From Paraburkholderia hiiakae (lineage in GTDB: Bacteria > Pseudomonadota > Gammaproteobacteria > Burkholderiales > Burkholderiaceae), in the NCBI RefSeq assembly GCF_904848665.1, contig NZ_CAJHCQ010000001.1:841302-905301 (forward strand): a DNA stretch of 64,000 nucleotides, read 5' to 3'. The position numbers and the translations under genes were made by a program. Under the pieces are notes generated by a model. It made no database searches and was not told the DNA's origin. It saw only the letters and a program-made list of their open reading frames with translations. Below are positions 37,124 through 45,157 of the stretch, one piece after another; the stretch's first letter is position 1; every line of letters starts with the position of its first letter.

Positions 37124-37209
37124 GCACGTGCTTGCGCAGACCGGAACAACGAGAGGGAAAGCGCGGCGCCGAGGACCGGCGCCGCATGAGCGGTGAATAG
37201 CGGTGAGGC

Positions 37210-38514
37210 TTAAACCGCCGCTTCCTGCGCCGGCTTGCGGCGCAGCAAAGCGTAGAGAATGATCGCGCCGAACGTGGCGGTGCCGATGCCGCCCAGCCCG
37301 AAGCCGCCGAGCTTGAGCGAGAAGTCGCCGGCGCCGAGCACGAGCGTGACCGCGGCGACGATGAGATTGCGGTTGTCCGAGAAGTCCACCTTGTTGACGA
37401 CCCAGATGCGCGCGCCCGTCACAGCGATAAGACCAAACACGACGATCGAGACGCCGCCGAGCACCGGGCCCGGAATCGTCTGAATGACGGCGCCGAACTT
37501 CGGCGAGAAGCCGAGCACGAGCGCGATGAGCGCGGCGATCACGAACACGAGCGTCGAGTAGATTTTCGTCACGGCCATCACGCCGATATTTTCCGCGTAG
37601 GTCGTCACACCCGTGCCGCCCGCGAAGCCCGACACGATCGTGGCCAGGCCGTCGCCGATGAACGCGCGGCCCACGTAGCGGTCGAGGTTGTAGCCCGTCA
37701 TCGCGGAAACCGCCTTGATGTGGCCGAGGTTTTCCGCCACCAGAATCACGGCGATCGGCACGAGCAGCGCCATGGCGTGCGGATCGAACACGGGCGCGGT
37801 GAACTTCGGCATGCCGAACCAGGCGGCGTTCGCGACGATCGAGAAGTCGATCGGCTTGCCGAGGCCCATGCCGTTCGTGATGATCGCGTAGATCACATAG
37901 GCGATCAGGAGGCCGACGAGAATCAGGAGGCGCTGCAGCGTGCCGCGCGTGAACACGGCCACGCCGCCCACGCAGAGCACGGTGACGATAGCCATCCACG
38001 AGTCGAAGATCGAGCCGCTCACGCCCTTCACCGCGATGGGCGCGAGATTCAGCCCGATCACGCAGACGATCGCGCCGGTCACCACCGGCGGCATGAGCGT
38101 TTCGATCCACTTGGTGCCGACGGCCGAGACGAGCAGGCCGATCAGCGTATAAGCCACCCCGCACGCGATGATGCCGCCGAGCGCCACGGGAATGTTGGGA
38201 TTGGGTCCCTGCCCACCGTAGCCCGTCACGGCGATTACAAGGCCGATGAACGCGAAGCTCGAACCGAGATAGCTCGGCACGCGCCCGCCCACCACCACGA
38301 AGAACAGCAGCGTGCCAACACCCGACATGAAGATGCACAGGTTCGGATCGAAGCCCATGAGGAGCGGCGCGAGCACGGTCGAGCCGAACATGGCGACGAC
38401 GTGCTGCACGCCCATGGCGAACATCTGCGGCCAGGCGAGGCGCTCGTCGGGGGCCACGACGCTGCGGGCGTCACCCGTCTGCGCGCGCCAGCGGGGGAAG
38501 TAGGAGTCGGACAT
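37210..38514 (-). CDS. Uracil/xanthine permease of the NCS2 family (UraA-like)
   Basis: The 434-aa protein starts MSDSYFP at 38514 with AGAGGAA upstream; an in-frame extension to 38643 is unsupported. About 14 membrane segments are seen. NCS2 marks are LAWPQMFAMGVQHVVAMFGSTVLAPLLMG (start of TM1), VAENLGHIKAVSAMTG with the substrate Glu and GGTGVTTYAENIGVMAVTK with the second Glu, the latter being the UraA-type variant. It most likely imports uracil by proton symport. No pyrimidine genes are adjacent. Confidence 0.9.
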   Translation of the reverse strand: MSDSYFPRWRAQTGDARSVVAPDERLAWPQMFAMGVQHVVAMFGSTVLAPLLMGFDPNLCIFMSGVGTLLFFVVVGGRVPSYLGSSFAFIGLVIAVTGYGGQGPNPNIPVALGGIIACGVAYTLIGLLVSAVGTKWIETLMPPVVTGAIVCVIGLNLAPIAVKGVSGSIFDSWMAIVTVLCVGGVAVFTRGTLQRLLILVGLLIAYVIYAIITNGMGLGKPIDFSIVANAAWFGMPKFTAPVFDPHAMALLVPIAVILVAENLGHIKAVSAMTGYNLDRYVGRAFIGDGLATIVSGFAGGTGVTTYAENIGVMAVTKIYSTLVFVIAALIALVLGFSPKFGAVIQTIPGPVLGGVSIVVFGLIAVTGARIWVVNKVDFSDNRNLIVAAVTLVLGAGDFSLKLGGFGLGGIGTATFGAIILYALLRRKPAQEAAV

Positions 38515-38839
38515 GGGTTCCTCTTGTCGGCGTGATTTGCGGTCTTGTTTCTGGTTTTGATTGTTGGCGCGCGCGCGTCGAAGCAACGGCCGCCCTTGAT
38601 GCAAGTCAGGCGGGAGTGTACGGAGCCGCAATCCGCGTGGCAAGCCGGATGTCGGGCGTCCGAAACAATGCCGGCCGCCATCGATTCGATCTCTTAAGTA
38701 AACGCGGAATGGAGTTTAAGACTCCTCCTATATTCGGGACGGAATGCCGGATCTAGACTTTCCTTTCTGCGTGACCCCCATGAAAGTCCACGCTGAGGTT
38801 GTAAGTTGTAAACTCTCCGACTTCTCCGCTCTCGCTCCC
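38515..38839. other. Gene-free stretch upstream of the permease, possible small RNA
   Basis: Within the 387 bp between the permease and the DUF2239 gene no coding frame is convincing. A plus-strand terminator lies at 38840-38860 although no plus-strand gene precedes it, which raises the possibility of a short non-coding transcript starting near 38700. Confidence 0.25.
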
Positions 38840-38860
38840 CCGCTTGAGCGGTTTTTTTTT
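38840..38860 (+). terminator. Weak-stem intrinsic terminator on the plus strand
   Basis: CCGC-TTGA-GCGG hairpin directly followed by nine T residues. The stem is only 4 bp, but the T run is the longest in the neighbourhood. There is no annotated plus-strand gene upstream. Confidence 0.45.
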
Positions 38861-38901
38861 GCCCGCTCAGTTTGGCCGCTCTTCGGCCGCCGCTCCCGCA
38901 T

Positions 38902-39525
38902 TCAGCCGAATGCGGCCTCCGCCAATTCCCGCGCGTATGCGCGCACGTCCTCCGGCCAGGGTGCATTCGCCGCTTCGAAGCGGCTTCGCTCGCCCGCGTA
39001 GAGCGCGCGCAGCGCCTCCTCGTAGTTCGGCAAATTGCCGGCCAGCGCGGTCATGAAGCGATGCGCAGCTTCCTGGCTCGCGCGCACGCGTTCGCGCGCC
39101 TCGCTCGCGTGGCGCGCGCAATCCACGAGCCGGCGCAGCACGACGGAGGCGCCGCCCGGCTGCGCGCCGAGCCAGTCCCAATGACGCGGCAGGAGCGTCA
39201 CCTCGCGAGCGACCACGCCAAGCTTCGGGCGGCCGCGGCCGCGCGGGGCGTCGTCGGGGGTTTCTTCGTCGATGACGTTCTGCGCGGCTGCGTCCTGCTC
39301 GCCGCGCGCCTGCGAGGCGATGCGCGCCTCGATGTCCTTTTCCGTGCCGCGCAGATCGATTTCAACCGGGCGCGCGTCGCGGTCGTCGAAAACCAGCACT
39401 GCCGCGCCGTTTTCGGTTCCTTCGCGCTCGAGTTCCGCCTTGACCGCCAGCGCCACCTGAAGCGGCGCGCCCCGCGCGATCAAGCGCGTACCCGCAAATG
39501 CCGTGCAGCCGTTCGCCACCATCAT
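38902..39525 (-). CDS. DUF2239 family protein
   Basis: The 207-aa protein begins MMVANGCTAFAGTRLIARG after AAGGAGACAGCC, a strong ribosome binding site that fixes the start at 39525. Family landmarks are VALAVKAELE, AVLVFDDRDARPVEIDLRG, then GRPKLGVVAREVTLLPRHWDWL and NPNYEEALRALY-like sequence (LPNYEEALRALYAGE). The GRPKLGVV..VTLLPRHW block resembles an AT-hook-like or ribbon-helix element, so DNA binding is possible, but no function is known. A palindrome upstream may be its operator. Confidence 0.85.
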   Translation of the reverse strand: MMVANGCTAFAGTRLIARGAPLQVALAVKAELEREGTENGAAVLVFDDRDARPVEIDLRGTEKDIEARIASQARGEQDAAAQNVIDEETPDDAPRGRGRPKLGVVAREVTLLPRHWDWLGAQPGGASVVLRRLVDCARHASEARERVRASQEAAHRFMTALAGNLPNYEEALRALYAGERSRFEAANAPWPEDVRAYARELAEAAFG

Positions 39526-39562
39526 GGCTGTCTCCTTCTCGATATCCAATGATGGGCGAATA

Positions 39563-39604
39563 TTACCCGGGTAAATTATGACACGCAATATCATCCGGGT
39601 AAAA
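39563..39604. promoter_or_regulatory. Palindromic operator candidates upstream of the DUF2239 gene
   Basis: TTACCCGGGTAA (39563-39574) is a perfect 12-bp palindrome. A second, imperfect copy CATCCGGGTAAAAT follows at about 39592-39605. Two spaced similar sites 38 bp and 67 bp upstream of the start fit a dimeric repressor, possibly the DUF2239 protein itself or an unlinked regulator. Confidence 0.5.
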
Positions 39605-39615
39605 TTTGACCACGG

Positions 39616-41130
39616 TCAGCCGGAGCGGTCTTCGACATCCGCGTCGCGTGCGTCGTCGGTCGTGGCGGGCAGCCATGCCGCCACGCGGTTGCGGCCGGAG
39701 CGCTTGGCGGTGTAAAGGGCCGCGTCGGCGGCGTCGGCCAGCGCGCGCCAGTCGGCGAACACGCTTTGCGTCGTGCACGCCACGCCCACGCTCACCGTGA
39801 GCACGCCATTCGGGCTGTCGGCGTGCGGCAGCGCCAGCGCCTCGATCGCGGCGCGCACCTTCTCGGCCAGCGCGAGCGCCTGGGCCTCGCCCGTTTCGGG
39901 CAGCAGCAGCACGAACTCCTCGCCGCCATAACGCGCAGCACAGTCCGCCGCGCGGCGTGCGTGTGCGCCGAGCGCGTGCGCGACGGCCGCAAGCGCGTCG
40001 TCGCCCGCCAGGTGGCCGTAGCGGTCGTTGTAGAGTTTGAAGCGGTCCACATCGAGCAGCACGAGTGCGAGCGGGCCGCCCGAGCGGCGCGCGCGCGCCC
40101 ATTCCTGGTCCACACGGGTTTCGAAGGCGCGCCGGTTCGCGAGCGACGTGAGCGCATCGGTGTCCGCCTGCACGCGCAACTCCGCCTCCACCGCGCCGCG
40201 CTGGCGCAGCTGGCGCGTGAACATGAGCGCGAGCGCGATCAACGAGACGTCGAGCACCGCCGTGAGCGTGCCGATGATCCAGGCGCGCACGCGCCATTCA
40301 CGGTAGATGTCGTCCGCCGCGACGGCCACGCTGAACACGAGCGGATAGCCCTCCACGCGCCGCAGCGCGAACCAGCGCCGCACGCCGTCTATCGGGCCGA
40401 GCGAGAAAAAGCCGCTGGACTGTGATCGCTCGAAGTGCCGGAAGAGCACAGATTCCGCAACGCTTGTGCCGATCAGCTCCGGGACGTACGGGCGACGCAT
40501 GAGCAGCGTGCCGTCGGCGAGCGTGAGCGCCACCGTGCCGTTCGTGCCGATGTTCACGCCGGCGAACAGTTGGCGGAAATAATCGAGCCGCATCGTGCCG
40601 ACCACGACGCCCGCGAACGAGCCGTCGGGGTTCGAGAGGCGGCGGCTCATGCCGATAGTCGCGTTGGCCGGCCCGTCGCGTGGAATGAACGGGTGGCTCA
40701 GATAGAGCCCCGCGTGCGGCGAGTCGCGCTGTGCGATGAAATAGTCGCGGTCGGCCACGTTGACCGCGCGCGGCGGTACCGAACGCGAATCAAAAACCAC
40801 ATCGCCCGCGGCGTTGGTGACAAAGATCGCGCCGAGATTCTTCGCCGTGGCCGAGCGGTCGAACAGCACGTTCTGGCGGATGTCGGCGGGCAGTGCGGCG
40901 AGACGCGGATCGTCGATGGCGTCGATGACGGCTTGCAGCGAAAGGTCGTAGACGTCGAAATTGCGGGCGGTGTCGCGCTCGAAAAGCAGCGCCATGTTGG
41001 ACGCGGACGCGCGGGCGCTCGCAAGCGCGTCGTGCCGCATTTGCGCCATGACCCATGCGGCGACCAGCGTCAGCACTGCGGCGAGCGCAATGCCGATAGC
41101 AAGCACGGCGTTCGGTCGGCGGATCATCAT
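39616..41130 (-). CDS. Membrane diguanylate cyclase with Cache sensor
   Basis: The 504-aa protein has an N-terminal membrane helix (AVLAIGIALAAVLTLVAAWV), an extracytoplasmic double-Cache-like domain (about 35-285; VADRDYFIAQRDSPHAGLYL is typical), a second helix (about 290-315) and a C-terminal GGDEF domain. The active site reads RYGGEEFVLL near residue 400 and is preceded by RAAD, a proper RxxD inhibitory site. It should make c-di-GMP in response to an external small ligand. Two adjacent ATGs at 41130 and 41127 are possible starts. Confidence 0.9.
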   Translation of the reverse strand: MMIRRPNAVLAIGIALAAVLTLVAAWVMAQMRHDALASARASASNMALLFERDTARNFDVYDLSLQAVIDAIDDPRLAALPADIRQNVLFDRSATAKNLGAIFVTNAAGDVVFDSRSVPPRAVNVADRDYFIAQRDSPHAGLYLSHPFIPRDGPANATIGMSRRLSNPDGSFAGVVVGTMRLDYFRQLFAGVNIGTNGTVALTLADGTLLMRRPYVPELIGTSVAESVLFRHFERSQSSGFFSLGPIDGVRRWFALRRVEGYPLVFSVAVAADDIYREWRVRAWIIGTLTAVLDVSLIALALMFTRQLRQRGAVEAELRVQADTDALTSLANRRAFETRVDQEWARARRSGGPLALVLLDVDRFKLYNDRYGHLAGDDALAAVAHALGAHARRAADCAARYGGEEFVLLLPETGEAQALALAEKVRAAIEALALPHADSPNGVLTVSVGVACTTQSVFADWRALADAADAALYTAKRSGRNRVAAWLPATTDDARDADVEDRSG

Positions 41131-41459
41131 CTCTGGTCTTCGGGGGCTGGCCTTGCAGTGGCGCCGATTGCCGGGCGCTTGCCTGCGCCCGACCACGGAC
41201 GATGCCCGGCGCCGCGCGCGCCGGGACGCAACCGAGTGTACAACGGCCGGCGGGCGCATGCTGTGCGTATGCATTCATCCTCGCATGCCGCGTGAAACGT
41301 CGCTATGCGGGCAGGTTCGGCGGAACCGGTATTTGGGGCGGGGCTCGCTTTTGCGGCCTATTCGCCTGAGTAAAGTGCAACTCGAGAGGATGAACCGTTG
41401 TTAGTTTGGATTCCTCTACTTTATGGCGAGGCTGCGTATGCGCTTGGCATGCTGCATGC
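41131..41459. other. 329-bp gap, nothing recognised
   Basis: Lies between bufC and the diguanylate cyclase gene, both on the minus strand. It must contain the cyclase promoter. I see no repeat, RNA gene or convincing terminator. Confidence 0.35.
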
Positions 41460-42239
41460 TCAGTCGCCGCGCACGCCGACGATTGCATGCGCCTCGATCC
41501 ACACGCGCCACTGCCTACCGAAGTCGAAAGCCGGGTCGATGTCGAATGCCTGGGCAAGCGCATCGTCGAGTGTGGCGCCGTCGCGCAGTGCGACGAACGC
41601 TGCGTGTGCGGCGTGCGTGTGCAGGAACACCGTGGGCCGCCACTGCGGCCGGGCCACGAGCGCGCACGTCGGCACATCCACGCGCTCGGGCCATACGCCG
41701 CCCGGCTGATGCGCCCGCCAGATCGCCACAGCGTCGAAGCGCAAAGCGAGCGCAGCGCATGCGGGATGCACCAGGAGGTGCGATTGCGCAAGACGCTCTG
41801 CGCCCAGCGCTTGCCATTGCTGCGCGTTGAGCGGCGTGGCGTTCGCTGCGTAATTGGCGGTGTGCAACGCCCATTCGAGTCGCGCGACATCGGCGAAATA
41901 CGCGTAGCGTGCGTCGGTCTCGTAACCTTCGACGATTTCAGGCAACTGCACACCGAAGCGGTTCAGGTCCGCATCGCGCGAAGGATGCGCGCGCGCGTAC
42001 GCTAGCGCGAGTGCATCGAAGTAGGTTTCGCCGGTCAGCGCCGCAAGAACTGGATACGCGTTCGCGAGCGCAAGTCGCCGCGCCGCGCGAGCGTTGCCGC
42101 GATAGAGACCCATGCGCTCGTGCAGCAGCGTTGTGTCGGCGGGGAGCATCTCGCTGGCTAGCGCCGCATCGGCGTTGGGATCGTCCAATGCGGCGGCGAA
42201 GGTTCGCTGCATCGCTTCCAGCGTGTTGCGCGCAGTCAT
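41460..42239 (-). CDS. bufC: BufC-type partner protein (DUF2063 domain)
   Basis: The 259-aa protein has the DUF2063 N-terminal helical domain: [12 protein letters not shown], then [30 protein letters not shown] and [20 protein letters not shown] (quoted in parts), followed by a beta-rich C-terminal domain ending [10 protein letters not shown]. In bufferin clusters this protein binds the precursor leader and assists the DUF692 iron oxidase. Its ATG overlaps the bufB stop by 4 nt, so the two are made together. Confidence 0.87.
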   Translation of the reverse strand: MTARNTLEAMQRTFAAALDDPNADAALASEMLPADTTLLHERMGLYRGNARAARRLALANAYPVLAALTGETYFDALALAYARAHPSRDADLNRFGVQLPEIVEGYETDARYAYFADVARLEWALHTANYAANATPLNAQQWQALGAERLAQSHLLVHPACAALALRFDAVAIWRAHQPGGVWPERVDVPTCALVARPQWRPTVFLHTHAAHAAFVALRDGATLDDALAQAFDIDPAFDFGRQWRVWIEAHAIVGVRGD

Positions 42240-43084
42240 GAGCGCGGCTCCGTTGCGCGATGCATGTGCTTCGCGAGCCGTTCGCGCGCGAGACGCGCCT
42301 CGTCGAGCAGCACCTCGATCGCCGGCACTGCCGTGTCCCACTCGATGAGCGTGGGCGTCGCGCCAAATCGCTCGAGTGCGGCCTCATACAGCGACCAGAC
42401 CGGCGGCGCGACGCGCGAGCCGTGATCGTCGATCACGGCGGCAGGCGTTGCGCGATGGCCGGCCAGATGAATCTCGCCGACGATCCGCGTCGGCAGTGCG
42501 GCCATGGCCGCCCGTGCATCCTCACCGTGGTTGCACTGATTCACGTAGAGATTGTTCACGTCAAGAAGTACGCCGCAACCCGTGCGCTGCGCGAGCGCTG
42601 CAAGGAATTCCGCCTCACTGTAGGTATCGCTGCGAAATCGTACGTAGGTCGAAACATTTTCGATCAGCACGGTCCGGCCCAGCGCGTCCTGCATCTGCGA
42701 GACTCGGGCGCTCAAGTGATCGAGTGAGGCTTGCGTGAGCGGCATTGGCAGCAGATCGTGCAGCGCGCCTTGCGCGCTCGCGCCCCAGCAAAGATGCTCG
42801 GAGATGACAGCGGGCTCGATGCGTGCCACCAACTGCGCGAGCCTCGCGAGATGCGTCGTATCGAGCGGCGCAGCGGAGCCAAGTCCAAGCCCCACGCCGT
42901 GCAGGCTCACCGGCAAATCGCGGCGCACGGTTTCGAGCACGTGCAGGTCGTAGCCACCAACGCCAAAGTAGTTCTCGCTGTGAACCTCGATCCAGTCGAC
43001 GGCAGGCGGCCCCGCCATGAAGGCCTCGTAATGCGCGTGACGCAGGCCAATGCCCACGCCACTTAGTGCGCCTGGCGCGCTCAT
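42236..43084 (-). CDS. bufB: BufB-type multinuclear non-heme iron oxidase (DUF692/MNIO)
   Basis: The 282-aa TIM-barrel MNIO has the expected metal ligands: [60 protein letters not shown] and IEWDTAVP. MNIOs modify Cys residues of ribosomally made peptides; BufB enzymes convert Cys of bufferins to thiooxazole-type groups that bind copper. The gene lies 40 bp after the precursor gene and overlaps bufC. The activity on the neighbouring precursor is inferred from the cluster. Confidence 0.9.
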   Translation of the reverse strand: MSAPGALSGVGIGLRHAHYEAFMAGPPAVDWIEVHSENYFGVGGYDLHVLETVRRDLPVSLHGVGLGLGSAAPLDTTHLARLAQLVARIEPAVISEHLCWGASAQGALHDLLPMPLTQASLDHLSARVSQMQDALGRTVLIENVSTYVRFRSDTYSEAEFLAALAQRTGCGVLLDVNNLYVNQCNHGEDARAAMAALPTRIVGEIHLAGHRATPAAVIDDHGSRVAPPVWSLYEAALERFGATPTLIEWDTAVPAIEVLLDEARLARERLAKHMHRATEPRS

Positions 43085-43124
43085 CGTGCGCCTACCTTTA
43101 CGCGCGCCCGCTCAACCGCAAGGC

Positions 43125-43379
43125 TCATTTTTCCGGCGTGCCGCCCAGTTTCTCGCACGAGCCCTTCGGCATGGTCTTGAAGTCGCCCTTGTCGTGATCG
43201 ACCTTGGCCTGGCCCGCGCAGTCGTGCACGCCGGTCTTGCTCGAACAATCGTTCTGACCGGCCTTGGCGACGCCGTAGCAATTCACGGTGTCGTCCGCCT
43301 GGGCCACGCCCGCGCCGGCCGTCGCAAGACCCGCCAACGCCGCGGCAATCAGCGCCTGACGGCCGAGAGAGTTCTTCAT
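43125..43379 (-). CDS. bufA: Bufferin precursor (DUF2282/BufA1 family)
   Basis: The 84-aa precursor starts at ATG 43379 with AAGGAGAAACGCC upstream. It has a signal peptide (about 1-28, ending GVAQA) and a short core with four Cys: [38 protein letters not shown]. This is the DUF2282 bufferin pattern in which the outer or central Cys are modified before export. The mature peptide would bind copper in the periplasm. It heads the bufABC operon; no DoxX-type bufD follows. Confidence 0.88.
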   Translation of the reverse strand: MKNSLGRQALIAAALAGLATAGAGVAQADDTVNCYGVAKAGQNDCSSKTGVHDCAGQAKVDHDKGDFKTMPKGSCEKLGGTPEK

Positions 43380-43653
43380 GGCGTTTCTCCTTGAACTTCG
43401 AAATAGGTTTCGCGGTAAGCGATTGGGATACGCAGCCATCGCAACGCGCGGCCTTAAGCGCCCTATTTTGCCCCACCAGGCCGCGCGTAGTCGGGTCGGA
43501 GCGCCGCAGATCGACGATATTGTTGCAATAACGGTAAATATGTTTGATGAATTACGGCATTTTTCTTTGAAGTGCACTGCAATAAAGTCTCGTCAACGGT
43601 TCGAGCAACATGATTGTTACGAATCGACAACATAATTTTCGGAGGTTGTTACC
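43380..43653. promoter_or_regulatory. Divergent promoter region between bufA and the DUF4148 gene
   Basis: A 274-bp spacer whose right half (43510-43640) is clearly AT-richer, as expected for promoters. I cannot assign a definite sigma-factor box or metal-sensor operator by eye. Confidence 0.4.
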
Positions 43654-43962
43654 ATGAAGAATCTGATTGCTGCTGCACTCGCCGCTACCGTCCTCGCCGC
43701 TCCGGCCCTGTCGTTCGCACAAGCCGAGCAGGCGCCCGTGACGCGCGCTCAAGTTCGCGCCGAACTGGTCCAACTGGAAAAGGCCGGCTACCGTCCGAAT
43801 CTCTCGAGCCCGTACTACCCGGAAGACCTGCAAGCTGCCGAGGCGCGCGTCGCCCAGCAGAACGGCGCAGCAGAAGCCACGGCTTACGGCGCATCGACGA
43901 ACGGCAGCGTCCAGTCCGGCACCCGCGCACCGAACATCAAGCCGACCTACTTCGGCCAGTAA
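43654..43962 (+). CDS. DUF4148 family exported protein
   Basis: The 102-aa precursor has a signal peptide (about 1-22, ending LSFAQA) and the DUF4148 pattern VTRAQVRAELVQLEKAGYRP followed by YYPEDLQAAEARVAQQN. CGGAGG precedes the ATG at 43654. This family is largely restricted to Burkholderiaceae, often in many copies, and is predicted to be periplasmic. No function is established. Confidence 0.92.
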   Translation: MKNLIAAALAATVLAAPALSFAQAEQAPVTRAQVRAELVQLEKAGYRPNLSSPYYPEDLQAAEARVAQQNGAAEATAYGASTNGSVQSGTRAPNIKPTYFGQ

Positions 43963-44007
43963 TTGCGGCTCACGCGTGGTGCTAGTGCACGACGCGTTCG
44001 ACGCCTG

Positions 44008-44045
44008 GCGGGCCCGCTCTCCCGATTGAGAGAGAGCGGGCCCGC
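44008..44045 (+). terminator. Hairpin after the DUF4148 gene
   Basis: A 14-bp perfect stem GCGGGCCCGCTCTC with a 10-nt loop, without a U run. It may be a first, partial stop before the stronger terminator at 44141. Confidence 0.5.
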
Positions 44046-44140
44046 TGTTCATTTCTGCGCCGCGTGTGCAACGCGCGCGGCAGAACGAACGGCACGCCCA
44101 CGAACACGAACACCTCCGCCGCCGGAAATCCGGTGGCTTT

Positions 44141-44166
44141 GCCCGGACTGCGGTCCGGGCCTTTTT
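44141..44166 (+). terminator. Intrinsic terminator of the DUF4148 transcript
   Basis: GCCCGGAC-TGCG-GTCCGGGC stem-loop followed by CTTTTT. Confidence 0.85.
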
Positions 44167-44224
44167 CCTCCTTCCCTCTCGCGACGCATGCGGCCCGCGC
44201 GCGAAGGCGGCTCGGTCGCCCGGC

Positions 44225-44518
44225 TCAGAATCCGTGAGTGACGAGCGAGAGCACGGAAAGATCGGGGTGCGTGCCGTCGATGATGCTACGCCCCACGTGC
44301 ACCGCCTCTTCGGTCGCATCCTGCTCGCTGCGCCAGGTTTCGTCGCCGTTCGCGTGATAGGCAACCGTCTGGCCCGGCTTCGCGGGATTCGCGCCGGGAT
44401 GGCAGACGTAGGCCGTATAGGTGTAGCCGTTCGCGCCCTCTCCGGTTGGCGTGGCGCTGACATGGATCTCGAAGCCTTCGTAGTCGACCTGATGCATCGC
44501 AAGCGGTTGAGCGCTCAT
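44225..44518 (-). CDS. Small protein of unknown function
   Basis: The 97-aa protein (ATG 44518) has strands FEIHVSATPTG, GYTYTAYVCHPG and QTVAYHANGDE, then one helix (ATEEAVHVGRSIIDGTHP). Layout and helix position resemble the 27102 and 27447 products. No signal peptide or enzyme motif is present. GGAGGTCACC lies just before the start on the minus strand and supports it. Confidence 0.7.
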   Translation of the reverse strand: MSAQPLAMHQVDYEGFEIHVSATPTGEGANGYTYTAYVCHPGANPAKPGQTVAYHANGDETWRSEQDATEEAVHVGRSIIDGTHPDLSVLSLVTHGF

Positions 44519-44666
44519 GGTGACCTCCGGGTGCCGCGGATGAGCGGCTGCGGGCTATCCGGCCGCTGGGTGCGCGGCCGGGCGTTCGGTATTGGGAAGT
44601 TTAGGCGATGGGTCCCGGGCGGGTGGCCTACTATTGCAGGGCGATCCACCACCCTGGGAGCTAGAC

Positions 44667-45113
44667 ATGGCATCGAACACCGTCCGCCTGCATCGTGTAC
44701 TGCGTGCGCCGCCCGAACGCATCTATCGCGCCTTCCTCGACGCCAGCGCGGTCGTGAAATGGTTGCCGCCCAACGGCTTCACCTGCACGGTTCATGAGCT
44801 CGACGCGAAGGTCGGCGGCCGTTACCGGATGTCGTTCAAGAACTTCACGGCCGGCCACGGTCATTCGTTCGGCGGCGAATACCTCGAGCTCGTGCCGAAC
44901 GAGCGTTTGCGCTACACCGGTGTGTTCGACGATGAGCATCTGCCCGGCGCCATGCAGACGACGGTGGAATTGCGCGCGGTGTTTTTCGGCGCGGAAATGA
45001 CCGTTGTGCAGGAAGGCATACCGGAGATCATTCCGGTCGAGGCGTGTTATCTCGGCTGGCAGGAGTCGCTGGCGTTGCTCGCGAAGCTCGTTGAAGCCGA
45101 AATCCAGCAGTAG
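44667..45113 (+). CDS. SRPBCC/AHSA1-type protein
   Basis: The 148-aa protein is a START-like helix-grip fold of the activator-of-Hsp90-homologue-1 type: RVLRAPPERIYRAFLDASAVVKWLPP, GGRYRMSFKNF, FGGEYLELVPNERLRYT and the final helix GWQESLALLAKLVEAEIQ (quoted in parts). Such proteins bind hydrophobic ligands; no specific ligand is known. TGGGAG lies 8 nt before ATG 44667, and a terminator follows at once. Confidence 0.88.
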   Translation: MASNTVRLHRVLRAPPERIYRAFLDASAVVKWLPPNGFTCTVHELDAKVGGRYRMSFKNFTAGHGHSFGGEYLELVPNERLRYTGVFDDEHLPGAMQTTVELRAVFFGAEMTVVQEGIPEIIPVEACYLGWQESLALLAKLVEAEIQQ

Positions 45114-45116
45114 GGA

Positions 45117-45143
45117 GAAAGGGGCTCGCGCCCCTTTCTTTTT
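45117..45143 (+). terminator. Intrinsic terminator after the SRPBCC gene
   Basis: GAAAGGGGC-TCGC-GCCCCTTTC followed by T5. It starts 3 nt after the stop codon and, being symmetrical, may also serve the converging ggt gene. Confidence 0.9.
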
Positions 45144-45157
45144 GATCGCGCGCTGCT

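Noticed and set aside
35444..38338. A 964-codon open frame on the minus strand
   Set aside because: It lies opposite the CPA1 antiporter and in a wrong frame of the uracil permease. High GC keeps it open; the translation is Arg/His-rich without any domain, while the other frames give complete, recognisable families.
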